Of a stretch of DNA of 64,000 nucleotides, positions 34,327 to 42,560 are shown one piece after another. The DNA lies in assembly GCF_036203305.1 (NCBI RefSeq), contig NZ_CP108131.1, forward strand, positions 2,480,001 through 2,544,000, given 5' to 3'. This DNA comes from Streptomyces sp. NBC_00190. Lineage in GTDB: Bacteria > Actinomycetota > Actinomycetes > Streptomycetales > Streptomycetaceae. Made by a program: the position numbers and the translations under genes. The notes beneath the pieces were generated by a model that was not told the origin of the DNA, made no database searches, and saw nothing but the letters and a program-made list of their open reading frames with translations. Each line of letters starts with the position of its first letter. The first letter of the stretch is position 1.

Positions 34327-35211
34327 CTAGGCGTCGAACAGGCGGGCGATCTCCGGGGCCGCGGTCAGCGGCAGAGCGTGGTGCGAGATCCCCGGCAGTA
34401 CCTCGACACGCGCGCCCGGCAGCGCGTCGCGCGCGGCCCGGGCCGCGCGGGCGGCATCGTGGCAGCGGGTGCGGCCCGCGAACAGGATGCGGACCGGCAG
34501 CTCCCGAAGCCCGGTCAGGTCCGGGCGCGGACCGGTCACCGGCCGGACGGCGGGAAAGGCGGCCGTCTCGTCCTGGAGCCGGAGCCAGGCCGGGTCGAGC
34601 GGGGCCCCGCCGGTCTCCCAGGCGAGGAAGGAGCGGATCCGCTCCGGGGTGGGCCGGACCAGCACGGGGAGCGCGCGCAGCACGTAGCCGGGGCGGAGCC
34701 CGGCGAAGACCTGGGTCGGGTCGAGCAGGACGAGGCGGTCGAGCCGGGCGGAGGTCCGCCCGGCGTCGGCGACCGCGTAATGGGCGGCGATCCAGGCCCC
34801 GTACGAGTGCCCGCCGAGGGTGACGGGACCCCGGCCGCCCCGGTCGCCGAGCCCGTCGAGGACCGCGTCGAGCCAGCCGACGAGGTCCCCGGTGGCCCGC
34901 AGCGCCCGCTCGGGCGCCGGGACACTGAGCCCCGGGTCCCCGACCAGGTCCACGGCGTGCACCCGGTGGGTACGCGCGAGCCCGGCCGCCGCGCAGGCTC
35001 CCCACACCGTGGAAGTGGCCCCGCCGCCCGGCAGCAGGACCAGCGGCGGGGCTCCGGCCGGACCGCAGCTGTTGACGCGGGTGGCCCCGTACGGGGTGGG
35101 CAGCACGGCGGCCTCGACCGGTTCGGGCCACAGGCCGAGCACCTCGTCGTAGGCGGTGCGGAAGGAAGCGGTGGGGACGGAAGCGGTGCGGGAGGAAGAC
35201 GTCCGGAACAT
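34327..35211 (-). CDS. alpha/beta hydrolase
   Basis: A 294-residue hydrolase. It has the oxyanion region VLLPGGGATSTVWG, the nucleophile elbow LGGHSYGAW (catalytic Ser in GHSYG), the acid region LFAGRTRCHD and a C-terminal ISHHALPL His. The substrate is unknown. ATG 35211 has GGAG 6 nt upstream. It diverges from a MarR regulator with a 15-bp palindrome between, so it is probably the regulated target. Confidence 0.88.
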   Translation of the reverse strand: MFRTSSSRTASVPTASFRTAYDEVLGLWPEPVEAAVLPTPYGATRVNSCGPAGAPPLVLLPGGGATSTVWGACAAAGLARTHRVHAVDLVGDPGLSVPAPERALRATGDLVGWLDAVLDGLGDRGGRGPVTLGGHSYGAWIAAHYAVADAGRTSARLDRLVLLDPTQVFAGLRPGYVLRALPVLVRPTPERIRSFLAWETGGAPLDPAWLRLQDETAAFPAVRPVTGPRPDLTGLRELPVRILFAGRTRCHDAARAARAARDALPGARVEVLPGISHHALPLTAAPEIARLFDA

Positions 35212-35236
35212 GGCTGGCTCCAATGCCTCGCTGGGC

Positions 35237-35256
35237 GATAATCTCGCTCAGCGAGA
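35237..35256. promoter_or_regulatory. GATAAT -10 box and MarR operator candidate
   Basis: GATAAT (35237-35242) abuts TCTCGCT-C-AGCGAGA (35242-35256), a perfect 15-bp palindrome. Bound repressor would cover the transcription start of the MarR gene and lie 31 nt from the divergent hydrolase start. Confidence 0.55.
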
Positions 35257-35276
35257 GACTCTAGGCCGGAGGCGCC

Positions 35277-35738
35277 GTGGACGACAACCGGGAACCCGAC
35301 GATCTGCACCTGGTGCACCTGCTGCGGGCGGTGACCGTCGAATTCGGCCTGCGCCAGACGGAGTTCGCCGCCCGCAACGGCATGCACCCCACCGACGTAC
35401 GGGCCCTGATCTGCCTGCTGGACGCGGCCCGCGCGGACGAGCCGGCCACGGCGGGCCTCCTCGGCGGCCGGCTCGGCCTCAACTCGGCAGGCACCACCGC
35501 CGTGATCGACCGGCTGGAACGGCTGGGCCACGTGGCCCGGGTCCGCGACGACCGCGACCGCCGCCGGATCCTGCTGCGCGTGGAGCCGGAGGCGATCCGC
35601 CTGGGCCGGGAGTTCTTCGGCCCGTTCATCGACGGGCTGCTCCAGGTCCTGGACTCCTTCGGCCCCGGCGAACGGGACACCGTCCACCGCTTCCTGACCG
35701 CCGCCCACACCGTCTTCGCGCCGGAGCCGCCCGCGTGA
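35277..35738 (+). CDS. MarR-family regulator
   Basis: A 153-residue winged-helix regulator. It has MHPTDVRALICLLDAA, LLGGRLGLNSAGTTAVIDRLERLGH and the wing VRDDRDRRRILLRV. GTG 35277 has GGAGG 4 nt upstream. The divergent alpha/beta hydrolase and the palindrome in the shared promoter point to local autoregulated control. The ligand is unknown. Confidence 0.9.
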   Translation: MDDNREPDDLHLVHLLRAVTVEFGLRQTEFAARNGMHPTDVRALICLLDAARADEPATAGLLGGRLGLNSAGTTAVIDRLERLGHVARVRDDRDRRRILLRVEPEAIRLGREFFGPFIDGLLQVLDSFGPGERDTVHRFLTAAHTVFAPEPPA

Positions 35739-35823
35739 CTCCCCGGCCACTCACCCCGCCCTCACCCGTGACCTCGTAGGGTGACCAGAGCAAATAGGTA
35801 CGTACCGCACCAAAGGACCCGGC

Positions 35824-36357
35824 GTGAACGAGCAGCAGCAGCCGCAGGCAAGCCCCGGCGGGCAGCCGTTCCCTCCGCCACGACGGGGTGCCGACTGGAT
35901 GTTCGGCGGGGTGTACGGGACGGTGCTGGCCAGCGGACTGCTGGCCGCACTCGACCAGAAGGGCGGGGACTTCAGCCCGTACTACGACGCCAGCTGGGTG
36001 CTGGTCACGGCGGCCACGGCCGGGCTCGCGCACGGCTACTCGCACCACATGACCACGCACCAGCGGGGCTCCGTCGGCCACCGGTGGCGGGTGCTGGCCC
36101 GCGCGCTGTGGCACGAGTGGCCGATCGTCGCGGCCACTCTCCCCACCGTGCTGCTGCTGGTCCTCGCGGGGCTCACGAAATGGGACTCCTACGGCGTGAC
36201 CGCCGTGGGCCTCGGCCTGAACACCGCCCTGCTGTTCGGCTGGGGCGTGTTCGTGGCGAGCCGGGTCGGCTACCGGATGTCCTCCGCGCTGCTCATCGGC
36301 GTGGCCGACGCCACCATCGGCCTGGCCATCATCGTCGCCAACGCCGTGATCAAGTAG
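35824..36357 (+). CDS. integral membrane protein of unknown function
   Basis: A 177-residue protein with a Gln/Pro-rich N-terminal tail and four to five membrane segments (including VLASGLLAALD, SWVLVTAATAGLAHGY, IVAATLPTVLLLVLAGL, VTAVGLGLNTALLFGWGVF). The HGYSHHMTTHQRG loop is His-rich and could bind metal. GTG 35824 has AAAGGA 6 nt upstream. Its end overlaps the convergent Gfo/Idh/MocA gene by 8 nt. Confidence 0.75.
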   Translation: MNEQQQPQASPGGQPFPPPRRGADWMFGGVYGTVLASGLLAALDQKGGDFSPYYDASWVLVTAATAGLAHGYSHHMTTHQRGSVGHRWRVLARALWHEWPIVAATLPTVLLLVLAGLTKWDSYGVTAVGLGLNTALLFGWGVFVASRVGYRMSSALLIGVADATIGLAIIVANAVIK

Positions 36358-37276
36358 GGAGCTGCGCCTCCGCCTCCACCAGGATCTCCGTGAGCCGGGC
36401 CCCGAACTCCGCTCCGCACGGATCCGGCGTGCCCGTCCGGGCCGCGGTGAGCAGGGCGTCGAGGGCGCGCCCGTAGGCGCCGGGGACGTCGCTCCAGCCG
36501 GGCAGCGTGTGTACGCCCTCGGTTCCGCGCAGCTCCAGCCCCACCCCGGCGGCCGCGCGCGGCGCGCCCAGGCTGAGCACGGCGGAGCTGGCCGCGCCGG
36601 AGGCGTGGCGCAGGGCCAGCTGGACCACGTCGGAGGGGCCGCGGGTGGCACTGACGGCGGTGACCTCGCCGAGGATCGGGATCAGTACGGACAGCGCGTG
36701 CGGGCCGACGTCCCACAGCCCGCCCTTGGCCTTGCGCCAGGGCGAGGCGGCGTACGCGCTGGGCGTGCCGTCGGGCGGGAAGACGGCGCCGAGCCAGTGG
36801 GCGGCCGCGGTGAACCAGCCCGGACGGGCGGCCTGTTCCGCGACCCAGCCCGCGGTGGGCTCGGCGAAGCGGAGGGTGAGGAAGACGACGGAGGCGATCC
36901 CGTGCCGCGCGGCGGCGTCGGCGACGGCCCGGGCCTCCCGGGCCGTCGTCGCGACGGGCTTGTCGAGCAGCAGGTGGCAGCCGGCGGCGGCCGCGCGCAC
37001 GGCGAGCGGGGCCTGGACGTCCGGCGGCAGGGCGAAGGCCACGGCGTCACAGTCGGCGAACAGCGCGTCGGGGTCTTCGTACACCTTCACGCCGTACGTG
37101 TCGGCCAGTTCGGCCGCGGCTTCGGGCCGGCGGCCCCACACTCCGGCGAACTCCGAGCCGGTGTGCGCGGCGAGCGCGGGGGCATGGGTGCGGTGGGCCC
37201 ATGGACCGGTGCCCAGCAGCCCGATCCGGGGCGGCGGGCCTGCGGGGGAAGGGGTCACATCAGACAAAATGCTCAC
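36350..37276 (-). CDS. Gfo/Idh/MocA family oxidoreductase
   Basis: A 308-residue NAD(P)-dependent dehydrogenase. The N-terminal Rossmann part has RIGLLGTGPWAHRTHAPALA and DAVAFALPPDVQAPL, then LLLDKPVATTAREA with the conserved E/D-K-P motif. The C-terminal half has GGLWDVGPHALSVL, where the catalytic His lies. The sugar or inositol substrate is unknown. GTG 37276 is chosen because the protein then begins just before the fold; an in-frame ORF continues upstream to 37429. It diverges from glnII. Confidence 0.87.
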   Translation of the reverse strand: MSILSDVTPSPAGPPPRIGLLGTGPWAHRTHAPALAAHTGSEFAGVWGRRPEAAAELADTYGVKVYEDPDALFADCDAVAFALPPDVQAPLAVRAAAAGCHLLLDKPVATTAREARAVADAAARHGIASVVFLTLRFAEPTAGWVAEQAARPGWFTAAAHWLGAVFPPDGTPSAYAASPWRKAKGGLWDVGPHALSVLIPILGEVTAVSATRGPSDVVQLALRHASGAASSAVLSLGAPRAAAGVGLELRGTEGVHTLPGWSDVPGAYGRALDALLTAARTGTPDPCGAEFGARLTEILVEAEAQLPT

Positions 37277-37364
37277 CCGACCAGTCTGCCCCACTCGGAC
37301 GGGTGTTCCGTCGCCGACCCGCGCCCCGCCCGCACAACCCACCCGACCTGCGGTGCAAACGTCG

Positions 37365-37402
37365 GTAACACGGGCTTCACACACGGGCAACGGAAGGGAA
37401 AT
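37365..37402 (+). promoter_or_regulatory. GlnR box upstream of glnII
   Basis: GTAAC-n6-TTCAC-n6-GCAAC-n6-GAAAT shows the a1-b1-a2-b2 GlnR layout with exact 6-nt spacers. The b1 and a2 half-sites are degenerate. It ends 80 nt before the glnII start. Confidence 0.7.
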
Positions 37403-37482
37403 CGCGGGCGGGCACGCTGCGGTCATCACCGCAGCGATGAAGCAGCGACCAGCAGCACCCGCAGAGTCTGAGGATGGGGCCC

Positions 37483-38502
37483 GTGAGCTACAAGGCTGAG
37501 TACATCTGGATCGACGGCACCGAGCCGACGGCGAAGCTTCGCTCCAAGACGAAGGTCCTGGCCGACGGCGACGCGCTGCCGATCTGGGGCTTCGACGGAT
37601 CGAGCACGAACCAGGCCGAGGGCCACGCCTCCGACCGCGTCCTGCAGCCGGTCTTCTCCTGCCCGGACCCGATCCGCGGCGGGGACAACCTCCTCGTCCT
37701 GTGCGAGGTCCTGAACATCGACATGACCCCGCACGAGTCGAACACCCGCGCCCTGCTGCGCCCGGTCGCCGAGAAGTTCGCGGGCCAGGAGCCGATCTTC
37801 GGCATCGAGCAGGAGTACACCTTCTTCGACGGCATCCGCCCGCTCGGCTTCCCGGTGGGCGGCTTCCCGGCCGCGCAGGGCGGCTACTACTGCGGCGTCG
37901 GCTCGGACGAGATCTTCGGCCGTGACATCGTCGAGAAGCACCTGGACCACTGCCTCGCGGCGGGCCTGAGCATCTCCGGCATCAACGCCGAGGTCATGCC
38001 CGGCCAGTGGGAGTTCCAGGTCGGCCCCGTCGGCCCGCTGGAGGTCTCCGACCAGCTGTGGATCGCGCGCTGGCTGCTCTACCGCACCGCCGAGGACTTC
38101 AACGTCTCCGCGACGCTGAACCCGAAGCCGGTGAAGGGCGACTGGAACGGCGCGGGCGCGCACACCAACTTCTCCACGAAGGCGATGCGCGAGGACTACC
38201 GCGCGATCATCTCCGCGTGCGAGGCGCTGGGCGAGGGCAGCAAGCCGCTGGACCACGTGAAGAACTACGGCGCCGGCATCGACGAGCGTCTGACGGGCCT
38301 GCACGAGACCGCCCCGTGGAACGAGTTCAGCTACGGCGTCTCGGACCGCGGCGCCTCGGTGCGCATCCCGTGGCAGGTGGAGAAGGACGGCAAGGGCTAC
38401 ATCGAGGACCGCCGCCCGAACGCGAACGTGGACCCGTACGTGGTGACCCGCCTCATCACGGACACCTGCTGCGCCGGCCTGGAGAAGGACGGCCTGGTCT
38501 GA
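37483..38502 (+). CDS. glnII: glutamine synthetase type II
   Basis: A 339-residue eukaryote-like GS-II. The motifs are KAEYIWIDGTEP, WGFDGSSTNQAEGHASD, FGIEQEYTFFD, NAEVMPGQWEFQVG, GDWNGAGAHTNFSTKAMR and the C-terminal EDRRPNANVDPY. It duplicates the GlnA reaction and is not adenylylated. GTG 37483 gives the family N-terminus and has GAGGA 8 nt upstream; ATG 37474 would add three residues. A GlnR box upstream and a terminator downstream make it a single nitrogen-regulated gene, with a GlnRII-like regulator next door. Confidence 0.96.
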   Translation: MSYKAEYIWIDGTEPTAKLRSKTKVLADGDALPIWGFDGSSTNQAEGHASDRVLQPVFSCPDPIRGGDNLLVLCEVLNIDMTPHESNTRALLRPVAEKFAGQEPIFGIEQEYTFFDGIRPLGFPVGGFPAAQGGYYCGVGSDEIFGRDIVEKHLDHCLAAGLSISGINAEVMPGQWEFQVGPVGPLEVSDQLWIARWLLYRTAEDFNVSATLNPKPVKGDWNGAGAHTNFSTKAMREDYRAIISACEALGEGSKPLDHVKNYGAGIDERLTGLHETAPWNEFSYGVSDRGASVRIPWQVEKDGKGYIEDRRPNANVDPYVVTRLITDTCCAGLEKDGLV

Positions 38503-38539
38503 GGACCGGCAGCGCCCCGCTCCACCCGAACAGCCCGAC

Positions 38540-38574
38540 AACGCCCGCCGCGCCGCCCAGGCCCGGCGGGCGTT
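38540..38574 (+). terminator. terminator of glnII
   Basis: Perfect 11-bp stem AACGCCCGCCG / CGGCGGGCGTT with a 13-nt loop, 38 nt after the stop. Confidence 0.75.
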
Positions 38575-38620
38575 GCCCGTTGGCGCGCGCCACGGCGGGC
38601 AGTTGCCGTTTTGTCCTGGC

Positions 38621-38662
38621 TTGCCAGGGGTGCCGTGCCGGAATATGAGATGTGGATCCACA
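38621..38662 (+). promoter_or_regulatory. promoter plus 12-bp palindrome upstream of the leader ORF
   Basis: TTGCCA (38621-38626), a 17-nt gap and TATGAG (38644-38649) form a promoter. TGTGGATCCACA (38651-38662) right after it is a perfect palindrome near the transcription start, so it may be an operator. Confidence 0.45.
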
Positions 38663-38712
38663 ACCTGAGACAGAGCCTGCCCCGGGACGCGTCCGTCTGC
38701 TTGAATGGGCCC

Positions 38713-38832
38713 ATGGCCAGCCATTCGCACACCTCGTCAGGTCGCAGCGACCTCGAGCCGTTCTGGCCGTCCCGTCAGGACCATGATTTCGACCGGGTGT
38801 GTTGCCGCGCGAAGAACGCGCCGGCCCTCTAA
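38713..38832 (+). CDS. possible 39-residue leader peptide with a Cys-Cys-Arg motif
   Basis: A short ORF lies between the promoter at 38621 and the GlnRII-like gene. Its end DFDRVCCRAKNAPAL resembles actinobacterial upstream peptides that carry a Cys/Arg tract read as an attenuation signal. It has a plain ATG but no strong ribosome site. It stops 115 nt before the next start. The 373-bp gap 38575-38947 has lower GC than its surroundings and no other believable ORF. It could also be non-coding leader RNA. Confidence 0.35.
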   Translation: MASHSHTSSGRSDLEPFWPSRQDHDFDRVCCRAKNAPAL

Positions 38833-38947
38833 AGCCTCCGGGATCTCCCATCTGACCTTCCCCCAGGCCTTCGGTCTGCGCGGTGCGACATCGATGACGT
38901 AGGTACGTCTCCCTGCCGACCACTCCGCGTGAAAGAGCTGACCACTC

Positions 38948-39541
38948 ATGGCGAACACCCGATCCATCACTTCCGCCGCCTCCGCCGCGACCGCTTCCCT
39001 GACCTATCCGCCCAGTCCGCGCCACCGCCTGCGCTCCGTGGACCGGGACGAGGTGTCCCGAGTGGTGGACCTGCTCCCGCCCGGCGCCACCTGGCTGCCC
39101 GCCCCCCAGCACACGCTCCCGACGGCGCCCGGACAGCCGCCGATGGTCGGCTACCTGCTCCTGGTGCCGGCCGACCAGCAGTCGCCCGTCGCCTTCGCCC
39201 CCCATGCCGTCGCCGCCCCGGCGGCGGCGTACGCCCCCGAGCCCGCGGCCGCCACGGGCGACGCCCTGGTCCGCATCGACGCGGCGCAGCGCACCGCCGA
39301 GGTCGACGGACACGTACTCGATCTGACCTACCTGGAGTTCGAGCTGCTGACCCACCTGGTGAAGCACCCGCACCGGGTGCACAGCCGGGACCAGCTGGTC
39401 ACCACGGTCTGGGGCTACGGCCACGTCGGCGACGGCCGGACCGTGGACGTCCACATCGCCCGTCTGCGCCGCAAGCTGGGCGCGGCCCACCGCGGCGCGA
39501 TCCAGACGGTGCGCCGGGTGGGCTACAAGTACGCGCCCTGA
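38948..39541 (+). CDS. receiver-less winged-helix regulator, GlnRII-like
   Basis: A 197-residue protein. The first 110 residues are Ala/Pro-rich and lack a response-regulator receiver with phospho-Asp. The C-terminus is an OmpR/PhoB winged helix (LDLTYLEFELLTHLVKHPHR, then GDGRTVDVHIARLRRKLG and RRVGYKYAP). In Streptomyces coelicolor a second GlnR-like protein, GlnRII, is encoded close to glnII; location and domain type suggest this is its counterpart, but I cannot prove orthology. ATG 38948 has GAAAGAG upstream. A bidirectional terminator follows. Confidence 0.75.
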   Translation: MANTRSITSAASAATASLTYPPSPRHRLRSVDRDEVSRVVDLLPPGATWLPAPQHTLPTAPGQPPMVGYLLLVPADQQSPVAFAPHAVAAPAAAYAPEPAAATGDALVRIDAAQRTAEVDGHVLDLTYLEFELLTHLVKHPHRVHSRDQLVTTVWGYGHVGDGRTVDVHIARLRRKLGAAHRGAIQTVRRVGYKYAP

Positions 39542-39559
39542 CGGGCCGCCGACCGTACA

Positions 39560-39597
39560 CGACGGGCCCGCACTCCCGAGGGAGTGCGGGCCCGTCG
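39560..39597. terminator. bidirectional terminator between convergent genes
   Basis: 17-bp perfect stem (39560-39576 with 39581-39597) and a CGAG tetraloop lies 18 nt after the GlnRII-like stop and 15 nt from the PepSY gene stop. Confidence 0.8.
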
Positions 39598-39612
39598 GCT
39601 TGATGGGTCTTC

Positions 39613-41082
39613 CTAGGCCGGGGTCGCGGCCTTCACACGGCGCCGGGCCACCAAGCCCAGCAGCACGTCGACCGCGAGGAACGCCACGAGGCTGATCCCG
39701 AGCATCGGGACGAACCAGCCGACCACCGCCGTCACCGCGGCCAGCGGCAGCAGCACCGACACGGGCAGCTTGCGCCAGGCGCCGCGCGGCTGGGCACGGC
39801 CCACGGAGAGCTTGCGGTCCTTCGTCGGCCGCCGCAGCCACCACATCCGGTAGCCCCAGAAGACGAGGAGCATCAGCGCGACGGCGAGCGCGGCCAGGGC
39901 CAGCTGGTTGACGAGCCCGAAGGTCAGGCCCATGTGCAGGTCGATGCCGAAGCGGGTCATCTTGGCGAGCAGCGGGTAGTCGGCGAAGGGCAGTTCGTCC
40001 ATGACCCGGCCGTCGGCGGGGTCGATCGCGACGCTGTCCAGGTGCACCGGCACCTGCTTGTCCTTCTCCTTGACCACGTAACCCTTGCCCTTGGCCGGGA
40101 GCGTCACCTGGAGGTACTCGGTGACGCCGGCGGCCCGGGCGGCCTCGACGGCGCGGTCGATGCCGATGTCGGCGGTCGGGGCGGGCGGCGGCATCTCCTC
40201 GCCGGGGCCCATGGTGTGCCCCGCGTGCTCGTCGCCCCCGGCGGACTCCGGGCCCGGCTTCAGCTTCGCGGAGACGGTGGGGGTGGCCCCGCCGAGGCTG
40301 TCCTGGAGCTGCCCTATGTTCTCACCGGCGTACTTCGACCAGGTCAGGCCGGTGGCGGAGAGCACGACGAGCCCGGCGACGGACCAGAGGCCGACCACGC
40401 CGTGCCAGGACAGGGTCCGGCGGCGGCCTTCGGCCCCGCGGGCGGGGAGGACGAGCTCCGCCGTGCGCTTGCGGCGGCGGCCGATCCACAGGGCGAGGCC
40501 GCCGAGGGCGACCACCCACAGCCAGCTCGCGGCGAGTTCGCTGTAGTTCCGGCCGAAGTCGCCGAGCTGGAGGCTGGAGTGGAACTCGCTCAGCCAGGCC
40601 CGCAGCGGCAGCGCGTCGCCGGAGGTGGTGAGCTGCCCGCGCACCTCGGCCGTATACGGGTCGACGAACACGGTGAGGGTCTCGCCCTCCGCGAGCCCCT
40701 TGCTCTCCATGATCACGCGGGTGGTGGCGTCGGCCTCGGGCGCGGGCCACACGGAGACGATGTCGCCCTGGGGCGCGGCACCCTTGGCCGCCGCCACCTG
40801 GGCGCTGAGCGGCAGCGGGCTCTCGCCGACCTGGGCGACCGTCAGCTCGTCGGAGTAGATGATCTTCTCGGCCTGCCAGGAGCCGGCGTACAGCAGCCCG
40901 GTGGCGGCGGCGAGGAACAGCAGGGGGGCGATGAGCAGGCCCGCGTAGAAGTGCATGCGCAGGAGCAGCGGCCGCAGGGCGGCCCAGCCACCGCCGCGGC
41001 GCTTGGCTATGCCGGCGGGTTCGGTGGGTCCGGTGGTGTCGGCGTCCGGGGTCCGGACGTCCTTGACCTCGTCAAGGGGCAT
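39613..41082 (-). CDS. PepSY-associated membrane protein (PiuB/PepSY_TM type)
   Basis: A 489-residue membrane protein with four main helices: MHFYAGLLIAPLLFLAAATGL, a second near ELAASWLWVVALGGLALWIG, a third in LSWHGVVGLWSVAGLVVLS and a C-terminal pair. The helices flank two external PepSY domains, and a HAGHTMGPGEEMPPP loop is His/Met-rich. Conserved His in the first helix and WHGVVG fit heme-type membrane reductases. Relatives act in siderophore-iron or copper reduction. ATG 41082 has AGGA upstream. It lies 58 nt after a Met-rich membrane protein gene, supporting a copper link. Confidence 0.85.
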   Translation of the reverse strand: MPLDEVKDVRTPDADTTGPTEPAGIAKRRGGGWAALRPLLLRMHFYAGLLIAPLLFLAAATGLLYAGSWQAEKIIYSDELTVAQVGESPLPLSAQVAAAKGAAPQGDIVSVWPAPEADATTRVIMESKGLAEGETLTVFVDPYTAEVRGQLTTSGDALPLRAWLSEFHSSLQLGDFGRNYSELAASWLWVVALGGLALWIGRRRKRTAELVLPARGAEGRRRTLSWHGVVGLWSVAGLVVLSATGLTWSKYAGENIGQLQDSLGGATPTVSAKLKPGPESAGGDEHAGHTMGPGEEMPPPAPTADIGIDRAVEAARAAGVTEYLQVTLPAKGKGYVVKEKDKQVPVHLDSVAIDPADGRVMDELPFADYPLLAKMTRFGIDLHMGLTFGLVNQLALAALAVALMLLVFWGYRMWWLRRPTKDRKLSVGRAQPRGAWRKLPVSVLLPLAAVTAVVGWFVPMLGISLVAFLAVDVLLGLVARRRVKAATPA

Positions 41083-41140
41083 GAGGGTCCTAAGTGTCGG
41101 CGAGACAGGGGAAGCGGCCCCAGGTCTCGCCGTGCGCCAC

Positions 41141-41872
41141 TCAGGCGCAGGCAGGACGGCCGGGGGCCGTGGTGCGGGCGGTCCGGCCCGCGGGCGGCCC
41201 GCGGCGCACCACGGCGTGGGCGTGCACGGCCCCGCGCAGGCGGCGGGGGCGTTCGTACGGACGGCGAGGGCGGAAGGCGGGCGGATCGGCCGGGGCCGTC
41301 ACCCGCGCCCGGAGCAGGGCGAGCGCGCGGGAGAGCGGCCGGGCCGCGTGCAGCGCGGCGGCTCCCAGGATCCGGGCAAGCCGGAAGACGGCGGCCTCGC
41401 CCCGGGCCAGCCAGGCGGCGCAGAACAGTCCGGCGAGCGCGTGCGCGGCGATCATCCCTGCCCCGCCGTGCACGGCCATGTCCGCCATGCCGCCCGATGT
41501 CCCGGCGGCCATCGCGCCCATGTCCATCGTGCTCATGTCCATCGAGCCCATGTCCGTCGCGCCCATGTCCATGCCGTGCACCGGGCCGTCGCCGGTCATC
41601 GCCCCGGACGCGGGCGCCGCCTGGCTCCCGGAGAAGACGAGGTGCAGCGCCGCCTGCACGGTGAGCACCGCCGCGGCGATCCCCACCGGCCCCCGGCGCC
41701 GGCCGGCGGCGAGCCAGGCCAGTCCGCCCGTCACCCCGAACGCACCCAGAAGGCCCGTAAGGGGAATTCCACTGCTGGACATGGACGAATGCCCCACCGC
41801 ACCCAATGCGGTGCACACCGCCGCGAACATCGCGGCCCGCGCGGCGCGCATCGGCGCAGGGTTTCGGGACAT
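41141..41872 (-). CDS. Met-rich membrane protein, probable copper handling
   Basis: A 243-residue protein with three to four membrane segments. Between the second and third is a loop of MDMG-type repeats (GMDMGATDMGSMDMSTMDMG). Met-rich repeats bind Cu(I) in CopB, PcoA and similar proteins, so copper binding outside the membrane is the best guess. The C-terminal 60 residues are Arg/Pro-rich. ATG 41872 has CATGAT 6 nt upstream but no ribosome site. It precedes the PepSY gene on the same strand. Confidence 0.72.
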   Translation of the reverse strand: MSRNPAPMRAARAAMFAAVCTALGAVGHSSMSSSGIPLTGLLGAFGVTGGLAWLAAGRRRGPVGIAAAVLTVQAALHLVFSGSQAAPASGAMTGDGPVHGMDMGATDMGSMDMSTMDMGAMAAGTSGGMADMAVHGGAGMIAAHALAGLFCAAWLARGEAAVFRLARILGAAALHAARPLSRALALLRARVTAPADPPAFRPRRPYERPRRLRGAVHAHAVVRRGPPAGRTARTTAPGRPACA

Positions 41873-41937
41873 GGCCGGATCATGATCCCACGGAGCCCGG
41901 TGGTCCGCGTCGGAGGGCCGTATCCGATCATGGACGG

Positions 41938-42525
41938 GTGAATGCGATTCCACTCGGAGCGGTGTACGCCGGCGGGGTCCAGCTCGGGGCGTACGCCCTG
42001 GAGCGGATGGGGCCCACCGAGCGGGAGCGGCTGCTCCTGGACTGCTCGACGAACGTCGACAATCTCGCCGCCGGGCGCTGGGAGACCCTGCTGACCAGCG
42101 CGCTGGTCGTCGAGGAGCCCATGCCGCTGCCGTACGCGCTGCTGCTGGTCGCGGTCCTCGGATACGCCGAGTACGCGTACGGCGCCTGGTGGACGGCCGC
42201 GGTGTTCCTGTTCGGGCACGCCGCCGCGACCCTCCTCGTGTACGGCGCCCTGCGCGGGACGACCGACCGGCCGACCCGGCGCGCCGTGGACGTGGGGACC
42301 AGCTACGGGTTCAACGCGGTACTCGGCGCGCTGACCTCGGCCCTGCCGCGCGGGGCGGTCCGCACGGCCGCGCGGGCGGGGCTGCTGGCGCTCGCCGCCG
42401 TGCCCGTGCTCAAACGCGGCCGGACCTTCACGGACGCCGGACACCTGGCGGCGCTCGGAATCGGGATCGGGGTCTCACTGGCCGTCGATTGTCTTTCCAG
42501 CCCGAAACATCACAAAATTATATGA
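41938..42525 (+). CDS. rhomboid-like membrane protein
   Basis: A 195-residue protein with five or six membrane segments. It contains VFLFGHAAATLLVYG, SYGFNAVLGALTS and TDAGHLAALGIGIGVSL. The SYG/GH layout recalls rhomboid folds, but the classical GxSG serine motif is not present, so it is probably not an active protease. GTG 41938 is the start; no ribosome site is visible. It diverges from the Met-rich protein gene and its TGA overlaps a possible ATG of the phosphatase gene. Confidence 0.7.
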   Translation: MNAIPLGAVYAGGVQLGAYALERMGPTERERLLLDCSTNVDNLAAGRWETLLTSALVVEEPMPLPYALLLVAVLGYAEYAYGAWWTAAVFLFGHAAATLLVYGALRGTTDRPTRRAVDVGTSYGFNAVLGALTSALPRGAVRTAARAGLLALAAVPVLKRGRTFTDAGHLAALGIGIGVSLAVDCLSSPKHHKII

Positions 42526-42560
42526 ATCACCGCACCGTACGAGTCGCTGGAGCATCCACG

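Noticed and set aside
38737..38949. Minus-strand ORF of about 70 residues opposite the GlnRII-like promoter region
   Set aside because: Its ATG overlaps the start of the plus-strand gene, it has no ribosome site, and it uses AGA and TTA codons unlike its neighbours. It could be real but I cannot support it.
42522..42560. ATG 42522 as the phosphatase start
   Set aside because: It overlaps the previous stop as ATGA but has no ribosome site. ATG 42561 has GGAG and gives a family-like N-terminus. Not fully excluded.
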